From DAHUXN01 sp963729815 (lineage in GTDB: Bacteria > Acidobacteriota > Terriglobia > Acidiferrales > UBA7541), in NCBI GenBank assembly GCA_963729815.1, contig CAVSPU010000004.1, positions 868,001 to 932,000 on the forward strand: a stretch of 64,000 nt of DNA, given 5' to 3'. Made by a program: the position numbers and the translations under genes. A model generated the notes under the pieces. That model made no database searches. It had not been told where the DNA came from and saw only the letters and a program-made list of their open reading frames with translations. Position 1 is the first letter of the stretch; each line of letters opens with the position of its first letter. Below are positions 1 through 8,676 of this stretch, one piece after another.

Positions 1-215
1 GCGCATTTGCCGTGGAGGCCAATGCCGAGCGGTTGCGCGACAGGCTCAGCGCGCGCTATTCGCCGGTCACGATCAAGCCATACGATTCACCGAGCGGGAC
101 GTATTTCCGCGTCCGAGTGGGCCGAGTGCCGAGTGAAGGCGCCGCGCAACAATTGGCCGAACAGGTCGGGGAGCAGGAACAGTTGGCCGCGTTTGTAGTG
201 CGGTTGGATGACTGA
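1..215 (+). CDS. SPOR-domain protein, C-terminal fragment (RlpA-like?)
   Basis: Only the last ~70 codons lie in the window; the gene begins upstream, reading in the frame that starts at base 3. The visible part looks like a SPOR domain: an NA..L...L helix followed by a strand with YFRVRVGRVPS, then a closing helix and strand ending VVRLDD. SPOR domains bind denuded glycan strands at the division septum and commonly end rare lipoprotein A (RlpA), DamX, FtsN or amidases. Which of these it is cannot be told from the fragment. The next gene is convergent, 36 bp away. Confidence 0.7.
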   Translation, partial: AFAVEANAERLRDRLSARYSPVTIKPYDSPSGTYFRVRVGRVPSEGAAQQLAEQVGEQEQLAAFVVRLDD

Positions 216-251
216 GCCGATTCGAATCCAGGTGGTGCGGCGGGATTTCTG

Positions 252-2636
252 CTACTTGTGCTTCATCACGTAGACGCCTTCCCAATCGGCGGGCGGCTCT
301 TCCGCGATGTATTCCTCGCAGCGTTCCAAGAATACGCGGCTCGGGCCATCCTTCGGCCAGCGCGCCAGATTTTTCTCGAACCACTTCTTCGCTTCTTTCC
401 AGTTCCGCATTTTGTAGATTTCGTGTCCGTGCGTGAACATGTCGCACAACTCCACCAAATCGCCAGCGGCATCGCGCCGCCCAAGCAGCTCATAGATCGT
501 CACCGGCAGCAGCTTGCCTTTCACGCGGATCAAGTCGAGTTCACGCACCAGGAAGTTCTCATCGCGCATGGCGATGTAAGTTGATTCCGCGAGAATGATA
601 TGCGTCGAATATTCTTTGTTGAGACCCTCGATACGGGAGGCGAGATTGACCGAGTCGCCCATCGCCGTATAGCCATAGCGAAGTTCGGAGCCCATGTTGC
701 CGACCGACGCGATTCCGGTATTGATGCCAATGCCAATGTCGATCACCGGCTGGCCGCGCTGCTCCCATTGCTTTCGGAGTTCGCCCAGGCGCGCCATCAT
801 GTCGAGTGCGGCCTGCGCCGCAAGATCGGAATGCCCTTGTTGCTCAAACGGAGCACCCCAGAAAGCCATGATGGCGTCGCCGATGTATTTGTCGAGAGTT
901 CCCTGCCGGTCGAAAATGGTTTTCGTCATCTCGGTGAGGTAGCTATTCAGAAGCGCGGCGAGATCCTGGGCGTCGAGCGATTCGGAAAGGGTCGTAAAGC
1001 CGCGAATATCGCTGAACATAACGGTAATGGCCGTCTTGCGAGGTTCGACGAGCTTCGGGTCGTCGAGGAGCCGGCGGACGACTTCTGGGCTGACATATTG
1101 TCCGAACGCCCCTCGGACGCGCCGCTTCTCATGCTCCTCGATCAGCACGCGATAAAGCGCCACCAGGCTCACATTGGGAATCAGTGTGAAGAGCGAAGGC
1201 ACGATGAAATTCAACCACCAGCCGTGGAGAAATGCCCAATAGACAATCGCTGCGAAGGGCATGAGCAGTAGAAATCCCGCGATCAGCCAGCGCGGTTGCA
1301 CCAGAGCAAGCCAAATACCCAACGGAATCCCAAATAGAAATATTATGGCAAGGTCCGTGAAAACCTGTGGGCCTCCATGAAGCAGAAATTTCTGATTAAT
1401 TATGTTATCGATTACGTTGGCATGGATCTCGACGCCAGGAAAATCAAGCCCGCCAAACGGCGTGGTGCGTAAATCTCCAATTCCTGTCGCCGAGGCCCCG
1501 ACGAGAACCAGTTTGTTCTTGAATGTGCCCGGCGCAAAATTCTTGTTCGCCACGTCGGCGATGGAACGGTAAGAGTAGGTGTGGGAAGGGCCCTGATAAT
1601 TGATCATCATTCGGCCGATGGGATCCGGATGAACGATGAGGCTTGGCCCGAATTCCAGCGCAACGATTCCCGTCTGTCCATAATCGAGGACGGTTTGCTG
1701 GTCAGGCAAATTCAGAAATAGCCGGATAGCCTGGACGTCGATGGAGGCGTAGAAGTCCCAGTTGGACGGATCCGGATCGATCCCATAAGGCAGCGCCAAC
1801 AATGCGCGGCGCACAACGCCGTCGGCGTCGGGCATGACGTTGAAAAATCCTGAACCGGCGCGATCGGAGGCGAGGGCGCCCGTAAAAAGGTCATCATTCG
1901 CCTCGGCGCCCTTCGGAGCTAAACCAAATGCCCGATAGTCGTGGATCAATCGAACGTAACTGGCCGAGCCGCCCGCCGACTGCAGAGCGCGCACTTGCGG
2001 ATACGGGAAGAAGGAAATGAGATCGGCATAGTGCTTTAGGGACTGCTGCGAGACGCCCTCCAAATCAGCTTCTGTATAGAGGAAATAGTTTCCGAGGACG
2101 ACGCGGCCGAAACGCTGGATCGAATCGGCGAATTGCTGGTCGTAGTCGTAGCGCTTCTGAAGGGTTTCGATCGCGGAGAGCAGCGCCGGGTCGACCGGCT
2201 TCCCCGCTTTCTTTTCTCCCGAAAGCTCGGCTTGGAAATTGCGCAGAGGCTGGAGAGTTTCATCCGGCTTGCTGAACGTGACGTCAAAAACAACTACACT
2301 GGCGCCGTCTGCGCGTAAATTATCGAGCATGTGCGCGAAAGCAACGCGGGGGAAGGGCCAGCGGCCCAGAATCTCCTGAGAACGCTGATCAATGTCCACA
2401 ATCATGATGCGCGGGTCGGGGTGTTGGCGGCCGCGTAATCGGAACCGCGTGTCTAAACTATTTAATTCGAGGCGCGAGACGAAATCGAAAATCGGTGTGG
2501 GTTTTTCGCCGATGAATGTGAAGACGTAAACAAAGACAGCAAAGAAAGTGATGACGAGACTCACCGCCAGCGAGCCTTTGTGTCGCCACCAGGCGGGGAT
2601 GAAATCGAGAAAGCTTCGGGTGCTCCGGTTGGCCAT
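252..2636 (-). CDS. CHASE2-domain adenylate/guanylate cyclase
   Basis: Membrane-bound class III nucleotide cyclase making cAMP or cGMP in response to an extracellular signal. The order is: an N-terminal membrane segment, a large periplasmic CHASE2 sensor (DPRIMIVDIDQRS near its start, then a GDLRTTPFG segment), a cluster of three hydrophobic helices, and a C-terminal cyclase domain. Both metal-binding aspartates are present, in VMFSDIRGFTTLSE and in LDKYIGDAIMAFWGAP. The tail after the cyclase is TPR-like (MRNWKEAKKWFEKNLARWP). I chose the ATG at 2636; an in-frame TTG at 2687 would add 17 residues. Neither has a clear ribosome binding site. The signal sensed is unknown. Confidence 0.88.
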   Translation of the reverse strand: MANRSTRSFLDFIPAWWRHKGSLAVSLVITFFAVFVYVFTFIGEKPTPIFDFVSRLELNSLDTRFRLRGRQHPDPRIMIVDIDQRSQEILGRWPFPRVAFAHMLDNLRADGASVVVFDVTFSKPDETLQPLRNFQAELSGEKKAGKPVDPALLSAIETLQKRYDYDQQFADSIQRFGRVVLGNYFLYTEADLEGVSQQSLKHYADLISFFPYPQVRALQSAGGSASYVRLIHDYRAFGLAPKGAEANDDLFTGALASDRAGSGFFNVMPDADGVVRRALLALPYGIDPDPSNWDFYASIDVQAIRLFLNLPDQQTVLDYGQTGIVALEFGPSLIVHPDPIGRMMINYQGPSHTYSYRSIADVANKNFAPGTFKNKLVLVGASATGIGDLRTTPFGGLDFPGVEIHANVIDNIINQKFLLHGGPQVFTDLAIIFLFGIPLGIWLALVQPRWLIAGFLLLMPFAAIVYWAFLHGWWLNFIVPSLFTLIPNVSLVALYRVLIEEHEKRRVRGAFGQYVSPEVVRRLLDDPKLVEPRKTAITVMFSDIRGFTTLSESLDAQDLAALLNSYLTEMTKTIFDRQGTLDKYIGDAIMAFWGAPFEQQGHSDLAAQAALDMMARLGELRKQWEQRGQPVIDIGIGINTGIASVGNMGSELRYGYTAMGDSVNLASRIEGLNKEYSTHIILAESTYIAMRDENFLVRELDLIRVKGKLLPVTIYELLGRRDAAGDLVELCDMFTHGHEIYKMRNWKEAKKWFEKNLARWPKDGPSRVFLERCEEYIAEEPPADWEGVYVMKHK

Positions 2637-2835
2637 GAGCCGGAAAAGCAGATGTGTGCCCGAGTCGTTCGAGCCGGGCAATCGCAAGCGCGGTTAGGCT
2701 AACAAAGGCAAGACGTCACTTCAAGGATGGCGCGACGGCGGATTTCTTCGGCGGAAACGTCGCAGGGACGAGCCCTTGATGCATCTTCGCGTTTTGCGAT
2801 TCGACCGTTGCTGCATGGCACGGTAGAATCGAGGC

Positions 2836-3906
2836 ATGTTCCGCGCGGCGCTTACGGCGTGCTTGCTCTCGGTTTCAATTTCCATGTGGACATCAAATCG
2901 CGTGTACGCGCAGGCTTCCTCCGCTGCCATTGCCCCTGCGCAAACAATTGTGCTCCCTTTGGAATTGGTGGCGAACCAGCCTGCCACGCTGGCTGCGCTG
3001 TCGGCAGACGGACACGTGATGCCAAGCGTGAAACTTGTGCTGTCGGATGGAGAATTGGTCACCACTGACGAAAGCGGGCGCGCACATTTTTTAGCGCCGC
3101 CCGAACCGGGATTATTGTATGTCCGGATTCCGGAATCGGAGACGCGCGCGGTGGCGGACGTGCTGGCCACGAGCGCGACTGTCGATGGGCTCAAGGTTTC
3201 TGGTATGCAGTCGTTCGTCACTCTGAAGGATCCCTTTTCGGTTTATGGCACCGGATTTCAAGGTGATGCAGATCAAAACAAAGTTGAGGTGGAGGATCAA
3301 CCGGCGCTCGTACTTGCCTCTTCACCGGTTGAATTGATCGTGCTGGTCCCGCCAAGCGCCACGGCTGGAGCCGCTCCTCTTACGGTGAAGTCGGCGAAGG
3401 CTGAGATCGCGATGAGAACCACGCTCGTAAATGTGACGTCAGACACAGTTGAGCAGAACGTGAAGCAAGGAGAAAAAATGCCGCTTTCCTTACATGTGAC
3501 TGGCACGATGCAGCCAGCCGTGTTACGAGTAGACAACCTGAGCCCACAAATTGCCCAGTTCAAATTGAAGCACAATCAATCTCTAAAGACATCGGGCGGG
3601 GAAGACAACTCCGCGACGATGGAAGTCAAGGGACTGCGTGCGGGGCAGTTTTCGTTTCGCGTTGAACTCGCTCCGCCGTCCGGCACACCTGACGTGGCCG
3701 CAGCAAGGGTCTTTCTTGACGCGGCGCAGAAAATTGCGCCCGAAAATCAAAGAAATCTCATTGGCGATATTCTGAAAAAACTTCGGCCACAGGCGATCAA
3801 CGTTGCGGGCGCGAGAAGAAAATTCGAGAAGCTGTCGATGGACGGCGACTCGGGCGACGTTCTCGTGCTGCTTCGGGCGGGACGCCGGGCATTGCTGGGC
3901 GAGTAA
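2836..3906 (+). CDS. Exported protein with IPT/TIG-like domain
   Basis: 356 residues. An N-terminal signal peptide ends near VYAQ (~residue 30). The N-terminal half resembles a carboxypeptidase-regulatory/Ig-like fold (VKLVLSDGELVTTDESGRAHF). A middle segment, about residues 127-185, has the IPT/TIG pattern: DPFSVYGTGFQGDADQNKVEV, then a short strand ending in LIVLVPPSATAG and PLTVKS. The remainder has no motif I recognise. It is probably periplasmic or surface-located and may bind protein or carbohydrate. It is transcribed divergently from the cyclase and convergently with rmuC, so context gives no clue to function. Confidence 0.7.
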   Translation: MFRAALTACLLSVSISMWTSNRVYAQASSAAIAPAQTIVLPLELVANQPATLAALSADGHVMPSVKLVLSDGELVTTDESGRAHFLAPPEPGLLYVRIPESETRAVADVLATSATVDGLKVSGMQSFVTLKDPFSVYGTGFQGDADQNKVEVEDQPALVLASSPVELIVLVPPSATAGAAPLTVKSAKAEIAMRTTLVNVTSDTVEQNVKQGEKMPLSLHVTGTMQPAVLRVDNLSPQIAQFKLKHNQSLKTSGGEDNSATMEVKGLRAGQFSFRVELAPPSGTPDVAAARVFLDAAQKIAPENQRNLIGDILKKLRPQAINVAGARRKFEKLSMDGDSGDVLVLLRAGRRALLGE

Positions 3907-3934
3907 AGCGAGCAGATAACAGCGGATAAGATCT

Positions 3935-5032
3935 CTACTCTCTCGTCGTTGCTTCGAGCGCTTTCACCGGCGCGTCGGGCAGAGCTCCTTGCGCCATTTG
4001 TTCGAGGTTTCCGCGCGTGCGATCCAGTTTTCGATCCGCATCGTCATAGCACTGCTGCGCGTGGCGAATATGGCCGCCGAGCGTCTCATAGACCTTGGAG
4101 AACACTTCGAGCTGGCTTTGCAGTCCGGCAAGCCCGGCCTGGAGATGCTTCGCGTTTTCCTCGACCTGCATTCCTTTCAGCCCCATCAGAATCGCGCTCA
4201 AATATGCGTGGAGGGTGTTGGGAGACACGGGCAAGATGCCCTTGCTGCGGCAGTGGTCGTCCAGGCGCCCCAGCTTCGCGTCGGAGGTCATAAGTAGTTC
4301 GTAGTAGACGCTCTCCGAGGGAACAAACATTAAAGCCACATCGAGCGTGCCTTCGTTCTGCAGAATATATTTCTCGGCGACCGATTCGGCGTGCTTGCGG
4401 ACCGCCTGAAAAAACTCCTTCCGCGCGTCGTCGCCCGACTCTATCAGTCGCCGGTAAGTCTCAAGCGGGAATTTCGAATCGATGGCGATGAGTTTCTCGC
4501 CGGAGCGGATTACGGCATCGACAATCCCGCCGGTGGAAAAACGGTACTGCGTTTCATACGCGCTGCGGGGCAGGGCGTCGGCAAGAAGGGCTTCGAGGGC
4601 GACTTCGCCAAGCGAGCCTCGCGTTTTCGCCCCGCCGAGAACGCTTTGCAGCGTTTGCGTTGCTTGAGAGAGATCGCGGCCCGCCTGTTGTATTTCGCCC
4701 AATTGCTTTCCAACACGGCCAAGCACTTCCTGCGAATTCCGGAGCTCACTAGCGACCGCGGACTGGGCTTGCGAAACCAACTGCCCTGAATTCGTCAGAC
4801 CTTCCTGCAAAGACGTTGTCACTTGGCCAAGTTGCTGGAGGACCGTTTGCAGAACCTGGCCCAACTGGGTGTTGACTGACTGCGAATGCGCCTGTAGTGC
4901 TGTCTGCATATCCTGGCGCAATGCCGAAATCTGGCTGTCGCCGCTGCCGTGGCGGCGCGTCGAGAACCAGAAGACTCCGATCACCAGCAAGATCACGACG
5001 GCTAGAAGCACCGCCACCAAGACCTGTGTCAT
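3935..5032 (-). CDS. rmuC: DNA recombination protein RmuC homologue
   Basis: 365 residues with an N-terminal transmembrane anchor (residues ~3-24), then a long coiled coil rich in Q, L and S, then the conserved RmuC nuclease-like domain. Diagnostic segments are GSLGEVALEALLADALP, the strand AIDSKFPLETY, a catalytic-type EG..DVALMFVPSE and the late SPNTLHAYLSAILMGLKGM. RmuC limits DNA inversion and rearrangement in E. coli. The length is slightly short for the family. The gene is convergent with the IPT/TIG gene and monocistronic. Confidence 0.92.
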   Translation of the reverse strand: MTQVLVAVLLAVVILLVIGVFWFSTRRHGSGDSQISALRQDMQTALQAHSQSVNTQLGQVLQTVLQQLGQVTTSLQEGLTNSGQLVSQAQSAVASELRNSQEVLGRVGKQLGEIQQAGRDLSQATQTLQSVLGGAKTRGSLGEVALEALLADALPRSAYETQYRFSTGGIVDAVIRSGEKLIAIDSKFPLETYRRLIESGDDARKEFFQAVRKHAESVAEKYILQNEGTLDVALMFVPSESVYYELLMTSDAKLGRLDDHCRSKGILPVSPNTLHAYLSAILMGLKGMQVEENAKHLQAGLAGLQSQLEVFSKVYETLGGHIRHAQQCYDDADRKLDRTRGNLEQMAQGALPDAPVKALEATTRE

Positions 5033-5164
5033 TTGGGCCGAACTCCTATGGCGAATATGCGGCGAACCTAAGCTCTCACTTTAACGCAGATTGAGAGCGA
5101 ACAAAAGCTGCGGGAAGACAAGGAATGGGGAGTTAGTTCCTCGAGGCTCCTGTCGGCGCGATAC

Positions 5165-6196
5165 CTAGTTGCCGGTGCCGGTCAGCTGAACAAAGGACTG
5201 AGGCTCTTGAGCGGGGCCCGGCTCGATCCTCTGCGGCCCGCGCCAGTTATCGAGGACAGCCACTTGATGGACGCAGGAGACCGTGCAGTGCGGCGCGCAT
5301 GACTTCTTCGTATCGAATTCGCGATGGCGCCGCTCCGCGGAATACTCCGCGAGCGGAATACCCGGATAGCCCCGCTGCTGCGAGCAATAGTGAACTAGAC
5401 CGTCCTCGCATATATACAAATAGCGGGAGCCCGCGCGGCATCGCCAGTCATTCTCGCGGCCGGCGGCGATATTGTGCTGGAAAGAATTGACGCGAGAGAA
5501 GGAGCGCTTGCCGAGGCCCATGATTTCCTCGAAGATTTCGCGTTCGCGCGGACCCAGCGGCCGCAATTGCCCGTTGCCATCGTGAATGATGCCTACTGTC
5601 GAGGAAAATCCAAGTTCCACGGCACGACGGGCCACCGTCAGCGCATCCTCGGGATGATTGATTCCGCTCCCCAGCACTGAATTGATGTTGACGTGAAAAT
5701 CCGCATGTTCCGCGAGCAGCTTCAGTTTTTGATCGAGCACTTTCAAGCTCTTTTTCGAGACTTCGTCCGGCTGTGCGTTGTCGATGCTGATCTGCAGGAA
5801 CTCGAGCCCTGCCTGATTGAGTCGCTCGATGCGCTCCGCGACCAGCAGATAGCCGTTGGTGATCATTCCGGCGATCATGCCATTGCGCCGGATGCGCCGG
5901 ACAATGTCGTCAAGCTCCGGATGCAGCAATGGTTCGCCACCGCTGATCGTAACCACCGACGTGCCGAAGGAACCGAGGCGGTCGATGCGGTGGTACATCT
6001 CCTCGAGCGGAACGGGATTCGAGAAGTCGTCGTATTCGTTGCAATAAGTGCAGGAAAGATTGCATCGCCGGATGGGAATAATGTGCGCGAGAAGCGGGTG
6101 CTTCGTCGACACGAGCGCCTTGGCGATCATCCGCCAGCCTCGCAGCGCGCGATGCGCGACAAGCAGCTTGCGTCGAATTTTCCGGCGAGTGTCCAT
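5165..6196 (-). CDS. Radical SAM enzyme with SPASM-like C-terminus
   Basis: 343 residues. The [4Fe-4S] cluster motif CxxxCxxC is Cys45, Cys49 and Cys52 (RRCNLSCTYCNEY), followed by the SAM-binding GGEP motif (TISGGEPLLHPEL). The C-terminal part carries further cysteines in WRCRAGSRYLYICEDG, HYCSQQ, KSCAPHCTVSC. These suggest auxiliary iron-sulfur clusters of SPASM or twitch type, as in enzymes that mature peptides or proteins. No precursor peptide was seen in the flanks. Substrate unknown. It starts with an ATG at 6196 and points away from the tRNA gene. Confidence 0.85.
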   Translation of the reverse strand: MDTRRKIRRKLLVAHRALRGWRMIAKALVSTKHPLLAHIIPIRRCNLSCTYCNEYDDFSNPVPLEEMYHRIDRLGSFGTSVVTISGGEPLLHPELDDIVRRIRRNGMIAGMITNGYLLVAERIERLNQAGLEFLQISIDNAQPDEVSKKSLKVLDQKLKLLAEHADFHVNINSVLGSGINHPEDALTVARRAVELGFSSTVGIIHDGNGQLRPLGPREREIFEEIMGLGKRSFSRVNSFQHNIAAGRENDWRCRAGSRYLYICEDGLVHYCSQQRGYPGIPLAEYSAERRHREFDTKKSCAPHCTVSCVHQVAVLDNWRGPQRIEPGPAQEPQSFVQLTGTGN

Positions 6197-6371
6197 GCGC
6201 AGCTGTTTAGGCCCTCGAGATCGCGAAAGTGCCTTTTTCCAGGTCTCGAAGCCTATGACTCTCTATGCTACAACAATGTCCCATTGAGGTGCCTATGTTT
6301 TGGCGGGACTGCAACACGGCAGTCAGCAACGGCGCAGTGCGTGTTAATCTATTGCACGGGAAGTTTCAAAC

Positions 6372-6448
6372 GGGGCTGTAGCTCAGACGGATAGAGCAGC
6401 AGTTTCCTAAACTGCGTGTCGGGAGTTCGACTCTCCCCAGCCCCACCA
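6372..6448 (+). tRNA. tRNA-Arg (anticodon CCU)
   Basis: A full cloverleaf can be drawn. The 7-bp acceptor stem is GGGGCTG/CAGCCCC. The D arm starts GCTC AGACGGATA. The anticodon stem is GCAGT/ACTGC around loop TTCCTAA, giving anticodon CCT (reads AGG). The T arm is GGGAG-TTCGACT-CTCCC. The discriminator is A and the CCA end is encoded (6446-6448). The polyketide synthase gene on the other strand ends one base beyond. Confidence 0.96.
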
Positions 6449-6449
6449 C

Positions 6450-7499
6450 TCACCACTTCAGCAAAAGCAACTCGGAGCAGAATCCTGGGCCCATTGCTCC
6501 CAGGATGCCGAGCGTTCCCGGTTCGGGACGGCGGTTGGCCACCACGTCTTCGAGGACCAGCAAAACGGACACGGAGGAGATATTTCCGACCTTCTCTAGG
6601 CAATCCCATGATGCTTGAAGCGCGCTATCGGGAAGATCGAGTGCCGCTTCGACGGCCTCCAGCACTTTGGGCCCGCCCGTGTGAAACACCCAGCTCCCGA
6701 TGTCCTTTTTCGAGAGACCCATGTCCGACAAGAACAATTCCAAATCCTGCCCCAAATGCTCCTTGATAACGTCCGGCACTCCGGGCGATAGCACAATCTG
6801 AAAACCCTTCTCGGAAATATCCCAACCCATCGTGCGCTCTGAATTCGGATAGAACGTCGAGCGCGTAGCCAGAATCTCAGGCCCCTGGATATCCCTTTCG
6901 TCGCCCGTGACGATCACGGCTGCCGCTCCGTCCCCGAACAAACCAGCGGATATCAGATTGGCCACAGAAAGGTCGTCGCGTTGAATGGTCAGCGAGCAAA
7001 GTTCGATCGCGAGCAGCACTGCCGTTTGGCCCGGAAAGGCTCGAACATAATCGGCCGCGCGGGAAATGCCCGCCGCGCCTGCAACACAGCCCAGGCCGAA
7101 AATCGGATTCCGCTTGATATTCGGGCAGAGCCCCATGCGATTGATCAATCGCGCGTCCAGCGAAGGGCTGGCGATGCCGGTGACCGACACCACGAAGATT
7201 GCGTCCAGATCGCGCGCGGCCAAGCCGATCGGCTTCAGCGCGTCGGCGATGGCTTGCTCTCCAATATCGAGGCCGGTCTCAATCCATTTGTTATTCGCCT
7301 CGCCCCACGAAGAGAGGCTGTAATAACCCTCCAGGGGCAGCGACATGTAACGTCCGCGTACGTTCACGTTGGCGTGCAGGCGATCCAGAACTTCTGGATT
7401 TTTTAATCGATCGCCCCAGTATTGTTTCAAGGCCGCGGAGAGGGCCTCTTGAGTGTAGTAATACTTCGGAAACGCGCCCGCGACGCTCGCAATTCTCAT
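6450..7499 (-). CDS. Type III polyketide synthase (chalcone/stilbene synthase family)
   Basis: 349 residues, the normal length of the family. The catalytic triad of thiolase-fold type III PKS is complete: Cys138 in GLGCVAGAAG, His273 in VFHTGGPKV and Asn306 in KVGNISSVSV. Such enzymes condense an acyl starter with malonyl-CoA to give alkylpyrones, alkylresorcinols or similar aromatics. No tailoring enzyme (methyltransferase or oxidase) is adjacent; the closest gene is the radical SAM enzyme beyond the tRNA. Its stop codon lies next to the 3' end of the tRNA gene on the opposite strand. The product is unknown. Confidence 0.93.
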   Translation of the reverse strand: MRIASVAGAFPKYYYTQEALSAALKQYWGDRLKNPEVLDRLHANVNVRGRYMSLPLEGYYSLSSWGEANNKWIETGLDIGEQAIADALKPIGLAARDLDAIFVVSVTGIASPSLDARLINRMGLCPNIKRNPIFGLGCVAGAAGISRAADYVRAFPGQTAVLLAIELCSLTIQRDDLSVANLISAGLFGDGAAAVIVTGDERDIQGPEILATRSTFYPNSERTMGWDISEKGFQIVLSPGVPDVIKEHLGQDLELFLSDMGLSKKDIGSWVFHTGGPKVLEAVEAALDLPDSALQASWDCLEKVGNISSVSVLLVLEDVVANRRPEPGTLGILGAMGPGFCSELLLLKW

Positions 7500-7900
7500 C
7501 CGTCACCTATCCTCTCGTGTTCTCCCCGCGATCACACCATTACTTGGCGCATGGCTTCGACGCACCCGTCGATTCCGAAGTTGCCTCGCGCGTCGCCAGC
7601 TGATGCGCTCCAGGACAGCTTCGCACGGCCATGCCGCTCCGGCCGCTTATACCCGGCCCTCCGGAGATTGCCTTGCGAGGCATTCCGGGCATGCACACGC
7701 GCGGCCCCGATTCTCATCCCGAAGCGCCGTTACGGCAAGTAGCAATCTTGCCCAGGGCCGGATATGGAGCCTGCAGCGATTCTACCCGGAATTTCCCCGA
7801 ATCCATCGCGGAATCCGCAAGGGGATCGCATCCCGGTCTCGCATTCACATCCCATTAACAATTATGACGTCCCTGCGTTCAAAACGCTCTACGTATATCA
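7500..7900. other. Intergenic region, no gene recognised
   Basis: About 400 bases between the polyketide synthase start (minus strand) and the Pho box of phoB (plus strand). Short open frames here lack any motif and I see no RNA gene. It must hold the polyketide synthase promoter. The GC-rich part (7550-7830) becomes AT-richer from about 7850 towards the phoB promoter. Confidence 0.5.
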
Positions 7901-7918
7901 CTGTGAATATTCTGTAAT
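7901..7918 (+). promoter_or_regulatory. Pho box upstream of phoB
   Basis: Two 7-bp direct repeats, CTGTGAA (7901-7907) and CTGTAAT (7912-7918), separated by 4 bp. This is the PhoB-binding layout (CTGTCAT-N4-CTGTCAC type). It sits 54 bp before the GTG chosen as the phoB start, the position expected for a Pho box that replaces the -35 element. It implies autoregulation of phoBR under phosphate limitation. Confidence 0.75.
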
Positions 7919-7971
7919 GATTCTTGCGCCATCTTGCCCGTAGGAATCGCTTCCGCTATGCTCTGCCTATC

Positions 7972-8676
7972 GTGAATCCTCCCGTAAAAATCCTAATCAT
8001 CGAAGACGACAAAGACATCGTCGAACTTGTTCGCTACAACCTTGAAAAAGACGGCTACCAGATCATCGCTTGCGGCGATGGCATGACGGGATTGACGCAA
8101 GTTCGCAAGTCGTCGCCGGATTTGCTGATTCTGGACCTCATGCTCCCTAAATTGTCCGGCCTCGAAATCTGCAAGGAAATCCGGCGCGACGAAAAATTGA
8201 ACCGGCTCCCGATTCTGATGCTCACGGCGCGCGGCGAAGAAGCCGATCGCGTCGTCGGCCTTGAGCTTGGCGCGGACGATTACGTCACCAAACCTTTCAG
8301 CCCTCGCGAATTGGTCGCGCGCATCAAGGCGCTACTGCGCCGCGTTCAACCGCCGGGCGAAGACGCGAAGCTTCTCGAAATCGGCACCCTGCGCGTCGAT
8401 CCAGTCTCCTATCGCGCTCAACGGGAGGGCAAGACCCTGCCATTGAGCACGCTCGAATTCCGTCTCCTCTACTTCCTTGCTTCCCGCCCCAATCGTGTTT
8501 TTTCGCGCGATCAATTGCTCGACTCGGTTTGGGGCAGCGACCGCTTCGTCACGCCGCGCAGCGTTGACGTTTATGTGCGGCGCTTGCGCGAAAAGGTCGA
8601 GCGCAATCCCGAAAAGCCTGAATATCTGAAAACAGTGCGAGGTGCAGGCTACCTCTTCGAAACCCGTGCGAACTAG
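7972..8676 (+). CDS. phoB: Phosphate response regulator PhoB (OmpR family)
   Basis: 234 residues from the GTG at 7972. A receiver domain (KILIIEDDKD acidic pocket; phospho-acceptor Asp in LLILDLMLPKLSG; Thr in MLTARGEE; Lys in DDYVTKPFS) is followed by a winged-helix DNA-binding domain (LSTLEFRLLYFLASRPNRVFSRDQLLDSVWG and the C-terminal VDVYVRRLREKVE). An in-frame TTG at 7924 would almost touch the Pho box, so the GTG is preferred. It overlaps phoR by 11 or 35 bases depending on the phoR start. It should activate the pst genes through the Pho box at 13301. Confidence 0.95.
   Translation: MNPPVKILIIEDDKDIVELVRYNLEKDGYQIIACGDGMTGLTQVRKSSPDLLILDLMLPKLSGLEICKEIRRDEKLNRLPILMLTARGEEADRVVGLELGADDYVTKPFSPRELVARIKALLRRVQPPGEDAKLLEIGTLRVDPVSYRAQREGKTLPLSTLEFRLLYFLASRPNRVFSRDQLLDSVWGSDRFVTPRSVDVYVRRLREKVERNPEKPEYLKTVRGAGYLFETRAN

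Noticed and set aside
6372..6448. tRNA-Arg as an integrated-element attachment site
   Set aside because: No second copy of the tRNA 3' end, integrase or element boundary is seen in the window.
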